Shown: piece after piece, positions 63,660 to 64,000 of the stretch
Position numbering within the stretch: position 1 is the stretch's first letter
Layout of the letters: each line of letters starts with the position of its first letter
NCBI GenBank assembly: GCA_958295665.1
Contig: OY282560.1
Coordinates: forward strand, 93,224,311 to 93,288,310
Source: Tipula vernalis
Taxonomy: Eukaryota; Arthropoda; Insecta; Diptera; Tipulidae
Direction: 5' to 3'
Length of the DNA stretch: 64,000 bases
Notes under the pieces: model-generated
The model's input: only the letters and a program-made list of their open reading frames with translations
What the model was told of the DNA's origin: nothing
Databases searched by the model: none
Position numbers and translations under genes: made by a program

Positions 63660-64000
63660 ATCTGCAATTATGTTCCGATTTGGTTGATTGATGACTCTAT
63701 CAATAGGTGCTGAGACCTATAATTGTCATGCCAACGGGCATTTAGATCGCTCGAATATTTCTACACATTTCGTAGAAAATTCGATATTATGGAAAATCAC
63801 CTGAACTATAGACCATGAATCCATAATAAAAAACGAAAATCTGCAATTGTGCTCCGATTTGGTTGATTGATGCCTCTATCAATAGGTGCTGAGACCTGTA
63901 ATTGTCATGCCTACGGGCATTTAGATCGCTCGAATATTTCTACACATTTCGTAGAAAATTCGATTTTATGGAAAATCACCTGAACTATAGACCATGAATC
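63660..64000 (+). repeat. Start of the next HOR unit, cut by the window end
   Basis: Monomer starts: 63660 Ag with 'cctataatt' and 63839 C3-T127, which runs off the window after 162 bp. The pair is identical in type to 60834-61191, so a further 2.8-kb-class unit probably continues to the right. Confidence 0.88.

Larger units (their letters stand above)
1..64000 (+). repeat. Continuous satellite DNA array, 179-bp and about 141-bp monomers
   Basis: The window is a gapless head-to-tail tandem array of 373 monomers in one orientation, the last cut at base 64,000. Long monomers are 179 bp in nearly all cases; exceptions are 180, 178, 176 and 171 bp. Seventy-one short monomers are 141 or 140 bp, with one of 137 bp. 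A count on the first monomer gives 61 G+C in 179 bases. Summing the parsed monomers over 1-24,891 (117 long, 28 short) reproduces the coordinate exactly, so no unique sequence is hidden there. Neighbouring monomers differ at a few fixed diagnostic positions (11, 14, 25, 35, 66, 89, 127), which lets higher-order repeats be read. I infer centromeric or heterochromatic satellite in a eukaryote; family and species are not recognised. Confidence 0.98.

Noticed and set aside
1..64000. CRISPR array
   Set aside because: Repeats are contiguous with no unique spacers, units are 140-180 bp, and no cas-like genes are present.
1..64000. Known alpha-satellite or a familiar plant 178-180-bp centromere repeat
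   Set aside because: Monomer length is similar, but I do not recognise the sequence as any family I know; length alone is not evidence.
1..64000. Telomeric or microsatellite tracts (TTAGG, TTTAGGG and similar)
   Set aside because: Only isolated fragments such as 'tttagat' occur once per monomer, with no tandem telomeric units.
1..64000. Transposable element insertion, LTR or target-site duplication
   Set aside because: The monomer parse accounts for all bases. The only small length changes are the 39-, 8-, 3- and 1-bp differences already described.
1..64000. tRNA, rRNA or other structured RNA genes
   Set aside because: No cloverleaf, A/B box pair or rRNA-like segment was seen, and all sequence belongs to the repeat.

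Overview
The whole 64-kb window is one uninterrupted head-to-tail satellite array in a single orientation. It has no recognisable gene, RNA gene, transposable element or unique sequence. I parsed 373 consecutive monomers with no gap: 302 of the long class (usually 179 bp, about 34% G+C, the last cut by the window edge) and 71 of a short class (usually 140 or 141 bp). A pure satellite of near-nucleosomal monomer length in higher-order repeats (HORs) points to a eukaryotic centromeric or other constitutive heterochromatin block. I do not recognise the satellite family and cannot name the species.

Naming used below, with monomer position 1 at the 'a' of 'atctgc'. A = A11 T14 T25 A35 A66 T89. Ac = A with C89. 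Ag = A11 T14 A35 G66 C89. Am = A11 T14 C35 G66 C89. G = G11 T14 A35 A66 T89. C = G11 C14 A25 C35 G66 C89. C2 = C with T25. C2t = C2 with A66 T89. C3 = C2 with T74. D = C-like with A24. E = C with G75. S = short monomer lacking 39 bp. S2 = short with A31 and T40 and an A-rich tail. S3 = short with 'aattcaatttt' and an A-rich tail. 'T127' marks 'gatttt' instead of 'gatatt'. The Greek delta marks a small internal deletion.

Layout. Bases 1-24,891 are an extremely homogeneous HOR domain built from A, Ac, G, S and C only. Blocks end in an S-C dimer and combine into 2.0-4.8 kb superunits. I saw only a handful of private base changes in 24.9 kb. At about 24,892 the HOR breaks, and new monomer families (C2, D, S2, S3, E, Ag) and the T127 change appear to the right. 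Bases 24,892-33,701 contain a 2.4-kb segment repeated at a 3,888-bp offset and a nested 819-bp-offset repeat. Bases 33,702-42,858 carry a second HOR family (S C C2t A A C2 S2 D Ac). From about 42.9 kb to 56.6 kb the classical S-C dimer is gone, and C3, S2-D, S3-E and a 3-bp deletion mark local expansions (offsets 854 and 2,062 bp). Bases 56,614-63,659 hold a 12-monomer unit of 2,110 bp in two tandem copies, followed by a rearranged 2,826-bp version.

The pattern is what repeated unequal exchange and gene conversion would produce: a freshly homogenised left domain grading into older, mosaic HORs on the right. Each long monomer carries two small inverted repeats and an AATAAA hexamer. The short monomer lacks one of the inverted repeats (positions 69-82) through a deletion between TAG direct repeats. 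The only long open frame (minus strand, 49,887-50,084) is explained by one base change that removes a stop codon.
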